Counted from the stretch's first letter, positions 7,389 to 16,438 are shown. The stretch is 33,315 nucleotides of DNA from Planctomycetota bacterium (GCA_030635145.1 DAOVZK010000024.1:1-33315); one strand, 5' to 3'. Numbers and translations: made by a program. Notes: generated by a model from the sequence alone, not told the origin.

Positions 7389-8696
7389 ATGGATACTTTT
7401 ACGATTCTGGCGGTTCTGATTTCGCTGACGGCGATCCTGACGTATTGCAATCATCGGTGGCTGAAAATCAATCAGACCATAGGGGTTATGGTGGCGGGGT
7501 TGTCGGTAGCTGTGTTTTTGGTGATCCTCGGATTCTTCGATTCAGACATTCCCAAAAGCTCTACCGACTGGATGACACACCTTAATTTTCAGCATTTGCT
7601 GCTGGACGGGATGCTCGGTTTTCTTCTGTTTGCAGGGTCGCTTCAGGTGGATCTCAAAATGCTGCTGAAACGCAAATGGCAAGTCGGAATTTACGCACTT
7701 GTCGGGGTGATCGGATCAGCGTTTATTATCGCATTTATTTTGCACCCGGTTTCAAAAATGATCGGGCTGCAGCTGTCGTTTATGGACTGCCTGCTCTTTG
7801 GTGCACTTATTTCCCCGACAGATCCGATTGCGGTGCTGGCGATTCTGCGGAAAGTCGGTGCCCCCAAAGATCTCGAAACCGACATCACTGGCGAGTCGCT
7901 TTTTAATGACGGTATCGGCGTGGTGATGTTTATTGTCGTCGCAAAATTGATGATGGGTTCGGATGCCGGTTTTGGAACCGCCATTGGGTTATTCGGAATC
8001 GAGGCATTGGGGGGAATCGGATTCGGGCTGCTCATGGGCTTGGTGTGTTCGCGAATTATCCGCAGTGCCGAGGAGCCGTCGATTCAGATATTAGTCACGC
8101 TGGCGGTGGCGTCGGCGGGATATTTTGTCGCCCAAAAGCTCCACATGTCGGGGCCGTTGGCGATGGTGGTGTCGGGGATCATTATCGGCAATCACGAAAA
8201 CTGGCTGACACGGCATTCTCGAATCGCGCTCGATTCGTTTTGGGATATCATCGACAAAGTCGGCAATGCGATGCTGTTTATGCTCGTGGGGTTGGAGGTG
8301 CTGGTAATTACGCGCGAGGCCTTGCCGGAACTACCGACGTGCCTGCTGGCCGGGGCCGTCGCCGTTCCGATTGTGCTGCTGGCGAGGGCAATTTCGCTGT
8401 ATCCACCCGTTCGGCTGCTTGGAATTATCGCACCCCCTCACAAGCACACGGTGCGAATTCTTACGTGGGGTGGGCTGCGAGGCGGATTACCGCTGGCGAT
8501 GGCACTTTGTATTCCCAAAGCCGCCGACCAAGTCAGCAGGTTGCACATCCACCCGGATCAGGTTACCGACCGGGGGATGTTGATGATGATGACGTATTTC
8601 GTGGTGATTTTCTCGATTGTGGTGCAGGGCCTGACCATAAAAAAAGTGATCGCCAGAGGCATGAAAAAAGAGACGCAAACCGCCAAGGGAAAATGA
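7389..8696 (+). CDS. CPA1-family Na+/H+ antiporter
   Basis: About 435 residues with roughly 12 membrane helices. The CPA1 core motifs are clear: ALISPTDPIAVLAILRKVG, ETDITGESLFNDGIGVVMF (the ND of the ion site) and WGGLRGGLPLAMAL (conserved Arg). These exchangers swap Na+ (or K+) for H+ across the inner membrane to control pH and salt. The ATG at 7389 is preferred to the in-frame GTG at 7374 because GGGAG lies 8 nt before it and the protein then begins MDTFTILAV. The MoxR gene starts 7 nt after the stop, so the two are probably cotranscribed, although no functional link is known. Confidence 0.93.
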   Translation: MDTFTILAVLISLTAILTYCNHRWLKINQTIGVMVAGLSVAVFLVILGFFDSDIPKSSTDWMTHLNFQHLLLDGMLGFLLFAGSLQVDLKMLLKRKWQVGIYALVGVIGSAFIIAFILHPVSKMIGLQLSFMDCLLFGALISPTDPIAVLAILRKVGAPKDLETDITGESLFNDGIGVVMFIVVAKLMMGSDAGFGTAIGLFGIEALGGIGFGLLMGLVCSRIIRSAEEPSIQILVTLAVASAGYFVAQKLHMSGPLAMVVSGIIIGNHENWLTRHSRIALDSFWDIIDKVGNAMLFMLVGLEVLVITREALPELPTCLLAGAVAVPIVLLARAISLYPPVRLLGIIAPPHKHTVRILTWGGLRGGLPLAMALCIPKAADQVSRLHIHPDQVTDRGMLMMMTYFVVIFSIVVQGLTIKKVIARGMKKETQTAKGK

Positions 8697-8703
8697 GCGA
8701 ACT

Positions 8704-9690
8704 ATGAATGAATTTGAATCACAGATCGAGGCGTTCCAACATGATTACGCAAAAATTACCGAGCAGCTCGCCGGCGTGGTGGTGGGGCTTGATACAACTA
8801 TCGACGGTGTGCTGACGTGCCTGTTGTCGGGCGGGCATGTGCTGCTTGAGGGCGTACCGGGAACGGGAAAAACCCTGCTGGTGCGAACATTGTCCGACGT
8901 TCTGGATTTGTCGTTCAGCAGAATTCAGTTCACCCCCGATCTGATGCCAGCCGACATTACCGGCACGGAAATTCTCGACGGTATCGCGACCGGCGACAGG
9001 AAATTCCGGTTCCAGCAGGGCCCGATATTCGCCAACCTCGTCCTCGCCGACGAAATTAATCGGGCCACTCCGAAAACTCAGTCGGCTTTGCTGGAAGGCA
9101 TGCAGGAAAATACCGTTTCGGCCGCAGGGCACTCGCATTGTTTACCCAAACCGCTGATGGTGCTGGCAACGCAGAATCCGATTGAGATGGAAGGTACGTA
9201 TCCACTACCTGAGGCCCAGCTGGACAGGTTTCAGCTGAAACTTTTGATTCCGAGTCCGAGCGTTGATGAGCTGGCGAAAATTTTGGATCGTACAACATCG
9301 GGGGATTCGCAAACGGCAGAAAAAATTCTCGATGCGCCACGAATCGAACAGATGAAGCATGTCGTTCGACAAATCCCGGCGGCCTCGAATATAACGAACT
9401 ACATCGCACGATTAATCGCAGCTACGCACGGGGACTCACCCGACGCCCCGGAATTGGTGCGCCGATACGTGCAGTACGGCAGCAGCCCGCGCGGGGCACA
9501 GAGCATTATGCTCGCCGCCAAAGTCACCGCCCTACGAAGCGGCCGACCGAATGTTGCCTTCGACGATATCGTAACCGTCACCATCCCCTCGCTACGCCAC
9601 CGATTGATCCTGAATTTTGAAGGCCTTACCGATGCCATATCGCCCGACGAAATCATCGCACAACTTCTCGATGAAATTTCCCGGGACTGA
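8704..9690 (+). CDS. MoxR-family AAA+ ATPase
   Basis: 328 residues. Walker A GVPGTGKT near residue 52, Walker B LVLADEIN, the sensor region VLATQNPIEMEGTYPLPEAQLDRF and C-terminal lid. MoxR ATPases act as chaperones that help insert cofactors or assemble complexes. In planctomycetes and others they usually head an operon with DUF58, DUF4159 and von Willebrand-type proteins. Here no such gene follows on this strand; a DUF4159 gene lies convergent just beyond, as if an older cluster had been rearranged. The start ATG is 7 nt after the antiporter stop. Confidence 0.94.
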   Translation: MNEFESQIEAFQHDYAKITEQLAGVVVGLDTTIDGVLTCLLSGGHVLLEGVPGTGKTLLVRTLSDVLDLSFSRIQFTPDLMPADITGTEILDGIATGDRKFRFQQGPIFANLVLADEINRATPKTQSALLEGMQENTVSAAGHSHCLPKPLMVLATQNPIEMEGTYPLPEAQLDRFQLKLLIPSPSVDELAKILDRTTSGDSQTAEKILDAPRIEQMKHVVRQIPAASNITNYIARLIAATHGDSPDAPELVRRYVQYGSSPRGAQSIMLAAKVTALRSGRPNVAFDDIVTVTIPSLRHRLILNFEGLTDAISPDEIIAQLLDEISRD

Positions 9691-9755
9691 TTTTTGGAGG
9701 CATCGCATTTGCAGGGGCGGCCATTGCCGACGATCTTTAGGGGTGCTAGTTTACT

Positions 9756-9773
9756 GGTCGGCAGTGGCCGACC
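9756..9773. terminator. Hairpin between convergent MoxR and DUF4159 genes
   Basis: Perfect 7-bp stem GGTCGGC/GCCGACC with loop AGTG, in the 102-bp gap between two converging stops. It lacks a T run on either strand, so it may end transcripts only weakly or protect 3' ends. Confidence 0.4.
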
Positions 9774-9792
9774 CTACGGTGCCATCACTGCA

Positions 9793-11322
9793 TTAGTGCG
9801 TCAGCGCGTAGGCGAAAATATTCACGCCCAGCCGCAGTGCGTCGATGTCGGAATAACCGCGGTTGTATGCGAATCCCAGTTGCTCCCAACCAGCCGCCAA
9901 GCCCAACGGCGAGTAGATTACCCCTAAATGTCCGTCGATTTTGATTCCCTCGATCAGCGGGGCCGAAAGTTTGCCGCGTTCGGCGTTGACAAGATCGGTG
10001 TATCGAACGGTTTTGATTGTGTACGGCATTTGATACAGCGGCGAGTCGGACGATAGAACTTCGAGCTTCAATTTCGGCAGCACGCGAAAAATTTCGCGTC
10101 GGAAGGCTACATCGAAGGCTTTATTCCCGGCCGCTGCGTCGGCGACCAGCACACCGCCACCACCAAGATACGTTCGCAGCTGCTTGATGTCCCGCTCGGA
10201 AAATTTGAAATCGCTCAGCCCCGTCATATACAAAACCGGATGATTAAAAACGTCCGCGGCCGACAGGTCAACGACCTGTCGCTTAAACTGCACATTCAGC
10301 GTGGTGTTATTCTGGATGTACTTCATCAGATTCCCCATGGCGTGGGGGGTTGGGTCCCAGTCGCCCGGATGCGAAATCTGTGCAACGACAAGCCCATCGC
10401 GGGCGAGTTTATTTTGCTCGGGGTAGATTACCTTGGTTTTCCACGCGCGGGCATACTCAAAATTTGCCAGCACCATCGTAATAAGATTCGTCCCCAGCTT
10501 CAGCCCGTCGTCGCGATGATACAGCGTCCCACCGTCAATTGGATTATTCACAACGTCCCAAGTACAATTCAGGTCGACCTCCGAGAGAATAATCGCGGGG
10601 CGTGTCCCGAGATAGACGGCCTTGATGATAGGGGGAATGGTGCGAATTTCGTCGCCGTTGCGACGGACGCGGACGCTGTCGATTTTGAAGCAGCTCGAAA
10701 ACAGCGGCGAGTCAGTATCGAGATTCTTTAGCGGCCGCTTGGGGAAAATTTTTGCAATGTTCCTTTTCGCTGACTCGTAAAATTCCTTTCGCCCGCACTG
10801 TGCATGCAGCACCAGCGTTCCGCCATCGTAAAGATAGCGGCGGAGTTTGGCGACGAGCTTGTCGGACAGCTCCGGCATCGTTGTCCACCCGGTGATATAC
10901 AGAATCGGCAGCTCGGTGGGATCCCACGAAAACGCCCCGAGATTCGTGGTCATGTAGCGGTATCGGATATTCAGCTTTTTGTTGGCGTAACCCATTAACC
11001 GTTCGATGTCGACCTGCGTAGTGGGGAACCCGGCGGCGCGAACGCGTCGAGCGTTTACGATGCGAAATTTCGGGCCCGTCAATTCGATCATCCCGACGAG
11101 AGCAGGTGGGGCAGGTTGGCGTTTTTTTTCGCTTCGCCGCAGGGGAGTTGCCGGCAGCGGTAGGGGGGGGAGGCTTTCCCCGCCGGTGCGGCGATGCGGT
11201 TTTGCTTTGGGCCGACGAACTTTCGGATTTTTGAAATCTTCCCCGCGGGTGCTGGAAACCCCGAACACGCCCAGCAAACCCACCACGACTATCGCCAAAA
11301 GTATTGTTCGTTTAGACGTCAT
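9793..11322 (-). CDS. Exported protein with two DUF4159 domains
   Basis: 509 residues. Residues 1-28 look like a signal peptide or anchor, followed by a basic, Pro-rich linker to about residue 75. Two related halves follow: PILYITGW...LRRYLYDGGTLVLHA...SPLFSSCFKI, and PVLYMTGL...LRTYLGGGGVLVADA...SPLYQMPYTI. Each also ends in NLITMVLANFEYA or GVNIFAYALTH. This is the DUF4159 pattern, a glutamine-amidotransferase-like fold without known activity, doubled here. DUF4159 proteins usually accompany MoxR and DUF58; the MoxR gene is the convergent neighbour. The gene begins 67 nt after atpA on the same strand, so it may be read from the ATP synthase operon. Confidence 0.82.
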   Translation of the reverse strand: MTSKRTILLAIVVVGLLGVFGVSSTRGEDFKNPKVRRPKAKPHRRTGGESLPPLPLPATPLRRSEKKRQPAPPALVGMIELTGPKFRIVNARRVRAAGFPTTQVDIERLMGYANKKLNIRYRYMTTNLGAFSWDPTELPILYITGWTTMPELSDKLVAKLRRYLYDGGTLVLHAQCGRKEFYESAKRNIAKIFPKRPLKNLDTDSPLFSSCFKIDSVRVRRNGDEIRTIPPIIKAVYLGTRPAIILSEVDLNCTWDVVNNPIDGGTLYHRDDGLKLGTNLITMVLANFEYARAWKTKVIYPEQNKLARDGLVVAQISHPGDWDPTPHAMGNLMKYIQNNTTLNVQFKRQVVDLSAADVFNHPVLYMTGLSDFKFSERDIKQLRTYLGGGGVLVADAAAGNKAFDVAFRREIFRVLPKLKLEVLSSDSPLYQMPYTIKTVRYTDLVNAERGKLSAPLIEGIKIDGHLGVIYSPLGLAAGWEQLGFAYNRGYSDIDALRLGVNIFAYALTH

Positions 11323-11389
11323 TGTTCATTTACTCTAACGTATCGGCAGCGACCGCGTTGCAAAATTTATAGAAAATTTGCGACGGTTA

Positions 11390-13093
11390 CTACGCCCCGG
11401 GAATTTGCCCTTTTCGCCAGGCCTTGAGGTCGTCTTCCCACGCGGTTTTTTTATACTCACCGGCGAGGAAACTTATGCGACGGAGGCGGTCGGTGGGCAT
11501 ATCTTCGTCGGCGCAAAGTTCGCTGTACATGTCTGGCTCCTGCGTTTTTATGTAGTCGATAACCTGCGTTTCAAAAAACGGCACGTCGTCGAGTTTCAGG
11601 TCGTCGAACTCTCCACACCCGGCGATGGCGATGGCGAGCACCTGATCGATGGCGCTCATCGGTTGGTACTGCGGTTGAATCAGCAGTCGCACCATTCGCT
11701 GCCCGCGGTCGAGCTGCCGTTGGCTGGCCGCGTCGAGTTCCATGCCCAGCTGTGCGAAACTTTCCAGTTCGCGAAAGGCTGCTAGTTCCAGACGCAAAGA
11801 CGCCGCGACTTTTTTCATAGCCTTGATGGCGGCTTTGTATCCGACGCGGCTGACGGAAATGCCAACGTTGATCGCCGGTCTCACTCCTGCGAAAAACAGC
11901 GACGGTTCGAGATATATTTGCCCATCGGTAATCGAAATTAAGTTCGTGGGAATGTACGCCGACACCTCGCCTTCCTGCGTTTCGCAAATCGGCAGGGCGG
12001 TCATCGATCCGCCACTGTTTGGCAAGGCGAAAACTTTCAGCGAGTCGGCGTCGTCCATTTTTTTCAGGTCGCTGCAGGCATCATTAAATCCAAGCGGCCC
12101 GAGATATTTTTTAATTTTACCGTCGGCCGGTGCGAGTTTTTCGGGGTCGGAGTCTTTCGGTGCGATGACGTATTGCACGGCGAGTTTGCTGGCGCGTTCG
12201 AGCAGCCGCGAGTGAAGATAGAACACATCGCCGGGGTACGCCTCGCGGCCTGGTGGGCGGCGAAGCAGCAAAGAAATCTGCCGGTACGCGGCGGCCTGCT
12301 TGGATAAGTCATCGTAAACCACCAGGGTAGCCCGGCCTTGATACATGAAATGCTCGGCGATACTGCATCCGGAATATGGTGCGATGTATTGCAGCGTGGC
12401 CGCGTCGCTGCTGGCCGCGGATATGACGATTGTGTAGTCCATCGCGCCGCGTGAGCGGAGGGTTTCTACGACGTCGGCGACGGTCGATTCCTTTTGGCCG
12501 ATGGCAACGTAAATGCAGATTACGTCCGAGTCGCGCTGGGCGATAATGGTGTCGATGGCGATGGCGGTTTTGCCGGTTTTGCGGTCGCCGATGATGAGTT
12601 CACGCTGCCCGCGGCCGATGGGGGTCATGGAGTCGATTGCCTTTATGCCCGTCTGGAGCGGTTCGTCGACGGGCTGGCGGTCGGGAATTCCGGGAGCGGG
12701 GCACTCAACAGGGCGTGAGTCGGTCGCGTTGATTGCACCTTTACCGTCGAGCGGATTGCCAAGCGGATCGATAACCCGCGACAGCATTTCTTCACCGACG
12801 GGAACGTTCAGCAGGCGGCCGGTCCCGCGGACGACCTCCCCAGCTTTTACGTTTTCGCTGCCGGTGTAAATTACCGCGCCGATCGAATTGTCTTCGAGAT
12901 TGAACACCTGGCCCATCGCGCCGGACTCAAACTCGATCATCTCCCCGGCCATCGCATCCGACAAACCGAAAATCTGCGCAATGCCGTCGCCTACTTCCAA
13001 CACACGGCCGACACGGGCGACGTCCAATTTGCTGCGGTAGTTGGTGATTTCTTCGCGAAGTACGCTGGTTATTTCATCGGCACGAAATTTCAT
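11390..13093 (-). CDS. atpA: F1F0 ATP synthase subunit alpha
   Basis: 567 residues, against about 505 usual. It has the non-catalytic nucleotide site GDRKTGKTA (169-177), the [20 protein letters not shown] block (261-280) and the arginine-finger motif SVSRVG near R416. Between [11 protein letters not shown] (293-303) and [13 protein letters not shown] (361-373) lie about 50 extra residues, where most alpha subunits have only a few; this explains the length. The insert is charged and Lys/Asp-rich and would lie on the F1 surface near the nucleotide domain. Follows atpH after 3 nt. Unusually, atpG, atpD and atpC do not follow; the next gene is DUF4159. Confidence 0.97.
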   Translation of the reverse strand: MKFRADEITSVLREEITNYRSKLDVARVGRVLEVGDGIAQIFGLSDAMAGEMIEFESGAMGQVFNLEDNSIGAVIYTGSENVKAGEVVRGTGRLLNVPVGEEMLSRVIDPLGNPLDGKGAINATDSRPVECPAPGIPDRQPVDEPLQTGIKAIDSMTPIGRGQRELIIGDRKTGKTAIAIDTIIAQRDSDVICIYVAIGQKESTVADVVETLRSRGAMDYTIVISAASSDAATLQYIAPYSGCSIAEHFMYQGRATLVVYDDLSKQAAAYRQISLLLRRPPGREAYPGDVFYLHSRLLERASKLAVQYVIAPKDSDPEKLAPADGKIKKYLGPLGFNDACSDLKKMDDADSLKVFALPNSGGSMTALPICETQEGEVSAYIPTNLISITDGQIYLEPSLFFAGVRPAINVGISVSRVGYKAAIKAMKKVAASLRLELAAFRELESFAQLGMELDAASQRQLDRGQRMVRLLIQPQYQPMSAIDQVLAIAIAGCGEFDDLKLDDVPFFETQVIDYIKTQEPDMYSELCADEDMPTDRLRRISFLAGEYKKTAWEDDLKAWRKGQIPGA

Positions 13094-13096
13094 ACT

Positions 13097-13687
13097 CTAG
13101 TTTTCCTTGCTTATATTCTGTATCATGCGAGCGATTTCACCGGCGGCGGACAAGTCGTATACCATATCGCCAAGTTGTACAACCATCCCGGCCAGGACGC
13201 AGGAATCCACGACGTTGTGAATTAGCGGTGTAATATCCAACCGAGTGGCGAGGGTGTTTTTTAGATTTTCGATTTGCTCGGGGTCCATCGCAACGGCCGT
13301 CCGAACAGTCACATCCACAATGTTCATTCGCTGCTTCAACAGAGCGTCGTAAGAATCGGACACCGCAGCGATAAGCATCAGCCGATTGTTCCTCGCCAGC
13401 ACTCCAAGCAGCGAAGCTATCACGGGCGAAACTTTTGGATCGTCGCGGCCGGTACCGAAAATTCGTTCGACTAATTCCACACGCTGGTTTGCGTTTGTCG
13501 TCGCCGACACGAAAAGTTCCCGAGCCCCGTCAATGCCACCAATAAGTTTCGCCAGTGCCATTAACTCATCGCGAATTTGCATGGGGTCGTCGTCGGTTAG
13601 TGCGTCGAGTAGGGCGGCGGCGTATTCGTCTGCCAATCGGAGCAAATCCGGATCCATGACCGTCTGGTTTTGCGCATATGCGATCAT
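13097..13687 (-). CDS. atpH: F1F0 ATP synthase subunit delta
   Basis: 196 residues. Moderately conserved, as usual for delta: DEYAAALLDALTDDD near the start, ELFVSATTNANQRVELVERIFG in the middle and ITPLIHNVVDSCVLAGMVVQLGDMVYDLSAAGEIARM at the end (three adjoining parts of the normal C-terminal pattern). Delta joins the top of F1 to the b stator. Its start overlaps the atpF stop by 4 nt (ATGA), showing translational coupling, and its stop lies 3 nt before atpA. Confidence 0.93.
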   Translation of the reverse strand: MIAYAQNQTVMDPDLLRLADEYAAALLDALTDDDPMQIRDELMALAKLIGGIDGARELFVSATTNANQRVELVERIFGTGRDDPKVSPVIASLLGVLARNNRLMLIAAVSDSYDALLKQRMNIVDVTVRTAVAMDPEQIENLKNTLATRLDITPLIHNVVDSCVLAGMVVQLGDMVYDLSAAGEIARMIQNISKEN

Positions 13688-14274
13688 GGTGCATCCGACC
13701 TTTCGGCGATTTTGCTGCAGGCATCGTCGATAAGACGCTGGTGATCCTCGGGGGTGAGGTTGCTTTGCAGAACTTCGGTGGCGATTTGGGCGGCGAGGTT
13801 TGCCGTTTCGCGTTTGAGTTCTTCGCGAGCATCGTTGGTGGCGTTTGCAATATCGTTCTGGGCAACGGTCGCGACCTTAGCGGCCTGTTGGTGGGCATCA
13901 TTCATAATTCGCTGCGTTTCGGCGGCGGCAATTTTGCGTGCCTCCTGCAGCATCTGGTCGGAACGCGCATCGATATCGTTCAGCCGTTCGTTGTAGTCTT
14001 GCAGCATTTCTTCGGCGGTGGCTTGGCGCTTTTCGGCATCGTCGATTTTCGACTGGATGTCATCCTCCCGCCGCCCAATTCGCTCGACTATCGGTTTCCA
14101 CGCATATTTTCCAAGGATTACGAAAAGTATCAGGAAAATTACAAGCGACGCAATCGCCTGCCCAAGATCGCCCACGTACGGAGTTTCCGCGACAGCGAAA
14201 TTGGCAACGCCAAAAACGATGACGCCCAAAATTACAAGGCGAGTGATGCTCAAGTTTTTAATCGGGTACTGCAT
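13684..14274 (-). CDS. atpF: F1F0 ATP synthase subunit b
   Basis: 196 residues. A first hydrophobic stretch (about 10-30, ending NFAVAET) looks like a cleavable signal peptide. It is followed by the true membrane helix IASLVIFLILFVILGKYAW (about 40-58) and then a long charged coiled coil (60-165) with heptad-like KIDDAEKRQATAEEMLQDYNE. This is the b stator stalk. The extra N-terminal segment is not in E. coli b but occurs in some other phyla. No strong ribosome site precedes the ATG. Lies between atpE and atpH. Confidence 0.93.
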   Translation of the reverse strand: MQYPIKNLSITRLVILGVIVFGVANFAVAETPYVGDLGQAIASLVIFLILFVILGKYAWKPIVERIGRREDDIQSKIDDAEKRQATAEEMLQDYNERLNDIDARSDQMLQEARKIAAAETQRIMNDAHQQAAKVATVAQNDIANATNDAREELKRETANLAAQIATEVLQSNLTPEDHQRLIDDACSKIAERSDAP

Positions 14275-14302
14275 AGGTTTGAAAATCCGATTGCATGTAG
14301 CG

Positions 14303-14662
14303 TTAGACGATTTTCAGCACGGCGATGAGGGCAACGACAATTGAAAAGAGCATCGCGCCTTCGATCATTGCGGCCGTGACGATCATGGGTGCGAACATCG
14401 AACCGGCGGCTTCGGGTTGGCGGGCCATCGATTCGATACAGTGTCCACCGACTCGCGCAATGGCATAACCACCACCGATGGCGGCGAGTCCTGCGCCTAT
14501 GCAGGCACCACCAACGGCGAGTCCGGTGCCCGTTGAAATTTCACCCTTCTCGGTGATGTTTGCATGGGCTGGGGCTTCTTGTGGAGTGTCGGCTGCCATC
14601 AAGCAGCACGGGAACGAAAGTACGACGAACGCTACGACCAAAATTTTGATTGCCTTATCCAT
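14303..14662 (-). CDS. atpE: F1F0 ATP synthase subunit c, with N-terminal signal peptide
   Basis: 119 residues, longer than the usual 75-85 because of a signal peptide (1-23, LVVAFVVLSFPCCLMAA) and a linker. The hairpin then has helix 1 (GLAVGGACIGAGLAAIGGG), the polar loop ARQPEA and helix 2 (MIVTAAMIEGAMLFSIVVAL) with the ion-carrying Glu in IEG. The Gln in helix 1 and the Ser/Thr after Glu that mark Na+-type rings are absent (Ile and Gly stand there), so H+ coupling is inferred. Start supported by AGGAG 8 nt upstream. Confidence 0.96.
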   Translation of the reverse strand: MDKAIKILVVAFVVLSFPCCLMAADTPQEAPAHANITEKGEISTGTGLAVGGACIGAGLAAIGGGYAIARVGGHCIESMARQPEAAGSMFAPMIVTAAMIEGAMLFSIVVALIAVLKIV

Positions 14663-14720
14663 AAGTGTGTCTCCTAGAGTCTGTTGGAAAAAGTTAATTG
14701 CAAATTCGTAAGTTGTAAAT

Positions 14721-15662
14721 CTAATGCGACGGTTCTGCGTAAATTCCTAGAAACATCGCGGTCAAAAAAGTGTATATATAAGCCTGCAAACCGGCTACCA
14801 GCAGTTCGAGAACTTCAATTAGTACGCTGCCGATGATGCAAACCGGCCCAATATAAAAGAAATGCACCTCATTTGCAACAGTTGCGTCCATTGCGGTGGT
14901 GTAGGCGGAAACCAGCGTCTGGACGATAAACATCATCATCACGGCCAACATCATGTGCCCGGCGATCATGTTGGCGAACAAACGTACCATCAGCGAGAAG
15001 CATTTGGCAAACACGCCGATAAGTTCGAGGGCAGCTAACGGGACGGCCATGATTTTTCCGGTTGTTCCCGGGATATGCGGTGCGAGAGACAAAAACCACA
15101 GCAGGGGCGACAGCGGCAGAGCGGCGAGCGTTGGTAGTTTGCTGCGTTGGGCAGCCTTGTAAAGACCCGAACCGATAATCGCAATCGCCGCCAGCAGCGC
15201 CAATGCTCCGCATACCGTAAGAATGCTTGTGGGCGTGTGGCCGACGGGATATTTTCCGCCGGTAGCCCAGTACGAAATCGCGGAAAACGGCAAGAGGCCC
15301 GTGAGGTTCATCCCGAGAATGAAAACGAACACCGTCAGCAGAAACGGTAAGAAAACCATCGCCTGCTGTTTGCCCATCGACGGGACTGCAATTTCGTCGC
15401 GGACGAAAAGCACGATAACCTCGATGATACTTCCGCCGATGGAGCGTTTGGGGCCTCCGGGTAATACTACAGCTCCGCTGCTTCGCATTGCCACGCAACG
15501 GCGCGACAGGATCGGCAAGAACACCAGAAGCACGGCGGCCACGAGTAGCATGCTGGCGATCCCGCTGGACATCCACGTGATTTCCATTCCGCCGACGGTT
15601 ATGGAGCACCCCGGCCAGGGGGTATCGACGACGTGATCCAGAATGCTAACCGAACCCAGCAC
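14721..15662 (-). CDS. atpB: F1F0 ATP synthase subunit a
   Basis: 313 residues, longer than the usual 240-270 through an N-terminal extension and a middle loop. The proton half-channel helix carries the essential Arg in FSLMVRLFANMIAGHMML, and the last helix has LEVLELLVAGLQAYIYTFL. Six or so membrane helices. GTG start at 15662 with AGGAGGT 9 nt upstream; it overlaps the atpI stop by one base (TAGTG). Located in the inner membrane next to the c ring. Confidence 0.95.
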   Translation of the reverse strand: MLGSVSILDHVVDTPWPGCSITVGGMEITWMSSGIASMLLVAAVLLVFLPILSRRCVAMRSSGAVVLPGGPKRSIGGSIIEVIVLFVRDEIAVPSMGKQQAMVFLPFLLTVFVFILGMNLTGLLPFSAISYWATGGKYPVGHTPTSILTVCGALALLAAIAIIGSGLYKAAQRSKLPTLAALPLSPLLWFLSLAPHIPGTTGKIMAVPLAALELIGVFAKCFSLMVRLFANMIAGHMMLAVMMMFIVQTLVSAYTTAMDATVANEVHFFYIGPVCIIGSVLIEVLELLVAGLQAYIYTFLTAMFLGIYAEPSH

Positions 15663-16081
15663 TATTGTGTGACCTCCTGCTTGGACAGCTGTCTAAGTGC
15701 GCGGACGATCCAGATGCATTCCAACCCCAAGGCTGTGGCGTAGGTGATGAGCATCCAGACGGTCATGATTTTTGCAGGGAGTTTTGTGATATACCACAGC
15801 AGGGCGGTTAGAGCGGGGCAAAGCAACATTCGTAACATGCTGCTGGCGAGAAATACGGTCGAGGCCATGCTGGCACCGCGGGCGGCGCTACGGGCGGTTA
15901 AAAATCCCGTGGCAATCATTACGAGCAGCACAGCTGCGACGGCGACAAGCTCGGCCCAGACGGCATCCCATCGGCCGACTAACCATGTCGGCAAAATTCC
16001 GAATAACGAAATCACAGCTATTGGTGGAGCGACCCACAACAGCAGCGACTTCAGCGTAATGTTCAGTTCCTTTTGTTCCAT
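15662..16081 (-). CDS. atpI: ATP synthase protein I-like membrane protein
   Basis: About 139 residues with four membrane helices (about 13-32, 42-62, 75-95, 100-125). Position between atpZ and atpB and the overall helix pattern fit the AtpI family, which assists c-ring assembly or ion supply; sequence similarity is weak by eye. The ATG at 16081 is preferred over the TTG one codon earlier because it forms a TGATG overlap with the atpZ stop, a common coupling signal. Confidence 0.75.
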   Translation of the reverse strand: MEQKELNITLKSLLLWVAPPIAVISLFGILPTWLVGRWDAVWAELVAVAAVLLVMIATGFLTARSAARGASMASTVFLASSMLRMLLCPALTALLWYITKLPAKIMTVWMLITYATALGLECIWIVRALRQLSKQEVTQ

Positions 16082-16329
16082 CAATCATTACCGTTTTTAT
16101 TTTGCGATTGGTTTTCGGATGTATCTGCGGGCGGTTTGACCTGCAGTATCAAACGGTAGAGAGCTCCGGCGAACCCCAACGCCAAACCGACAAGCATAAA
16201 CAGCGGAAACGTGCCCAACCAAGCGTCCAGCCCCCACCCACCGGCGACGAAGACTCCGATGATTACGAAGAACTCCATTCCGCACGTGATGTATCGAAAC
16301 CTGTCATCCTGTTGGCCGAAAATCTGCAT
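16081..16329 (-). CDS. atpZ: AtpZ/AtpI family protein (ATP synthase operon gene 1)
   Basis: 82 residues with two membrane helices, MEFFVIIGVFVAGGWGLDAWLG (18-39, shown in full as two halves MEFFVIIGVFV and AGGWGLDAWLG) and FMLVGLALGFAGALYRLI. The G-x-G-LD and GxxxGxxxxLYRL pattern is that of pfam ATPase_gene1 (AtpZ), found at the head of many ATP synthase operons and linked to Mg2+/Ca2+ supply or assembly. A polar Asn/Gln tail ends the protein. First gene of the operon; ATG directly follows GGTAGAGC, part of a possible leader hairpin. Confidence 0.8.
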   Translation of the reverse strand: MQIFGQQDDRFRYITCGMEFFVIIGVFVAGGWGLDAWLGTFPLFMLVGLALGFAGALYRLILQVKPPADTSENQSQNKNGND

Positions 16330-16356
16330 GCTCTACCAATCCATTAACTGTAGAGC
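16330..16356 (-). promoter_or_regulatory. Hairpin beside the atpZ start that competes with the repeat hairpin
   Basis: GCTCTA (16330-16335) and TAGAGC (16351-16356) are complementary and would pair directly before the atpZ ATG, covering its ribosome site. The same TAGAGC is the end of the inverted repeat 16351-16419 and would instead pair there. The two structures exclude each other, so an on/off switch for translation is possible (inference). Confidence 0.4.
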
Positions 16357-16419
16357 AATTAACGTTTAACCTGCAATATGCCTTCTGGCTGCGGCGCATC
16401 TTAATCGTTAACTGCTCTA
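16351..16419. repeat. TA-GAGCA inverted-repeat element, 69 bp, in the atp leader
   Basis: Ends TAGAGCAATTAACG and CGTTAACTGCTCTA match as inverted repeats at 13 of 14 positions. TA at both ends may be a target duplication. The ends resemble those of 21637-21796 and 29546-29706, but this copy is shorter inside. It lies between the predicted atp promoter and atpZ, so it is part of the 5' untranslated leader. Confidence 0.65.
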
Positions 16420-16438
16420 GTGTGTACGAACACCGTAG

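Noticed and set aside
9694-9927. 77-codon frame after the MoxR gene
   Set aside because: It covers an intergenic hairpin and then runs antisense into the DUF4159 gene; no domain.
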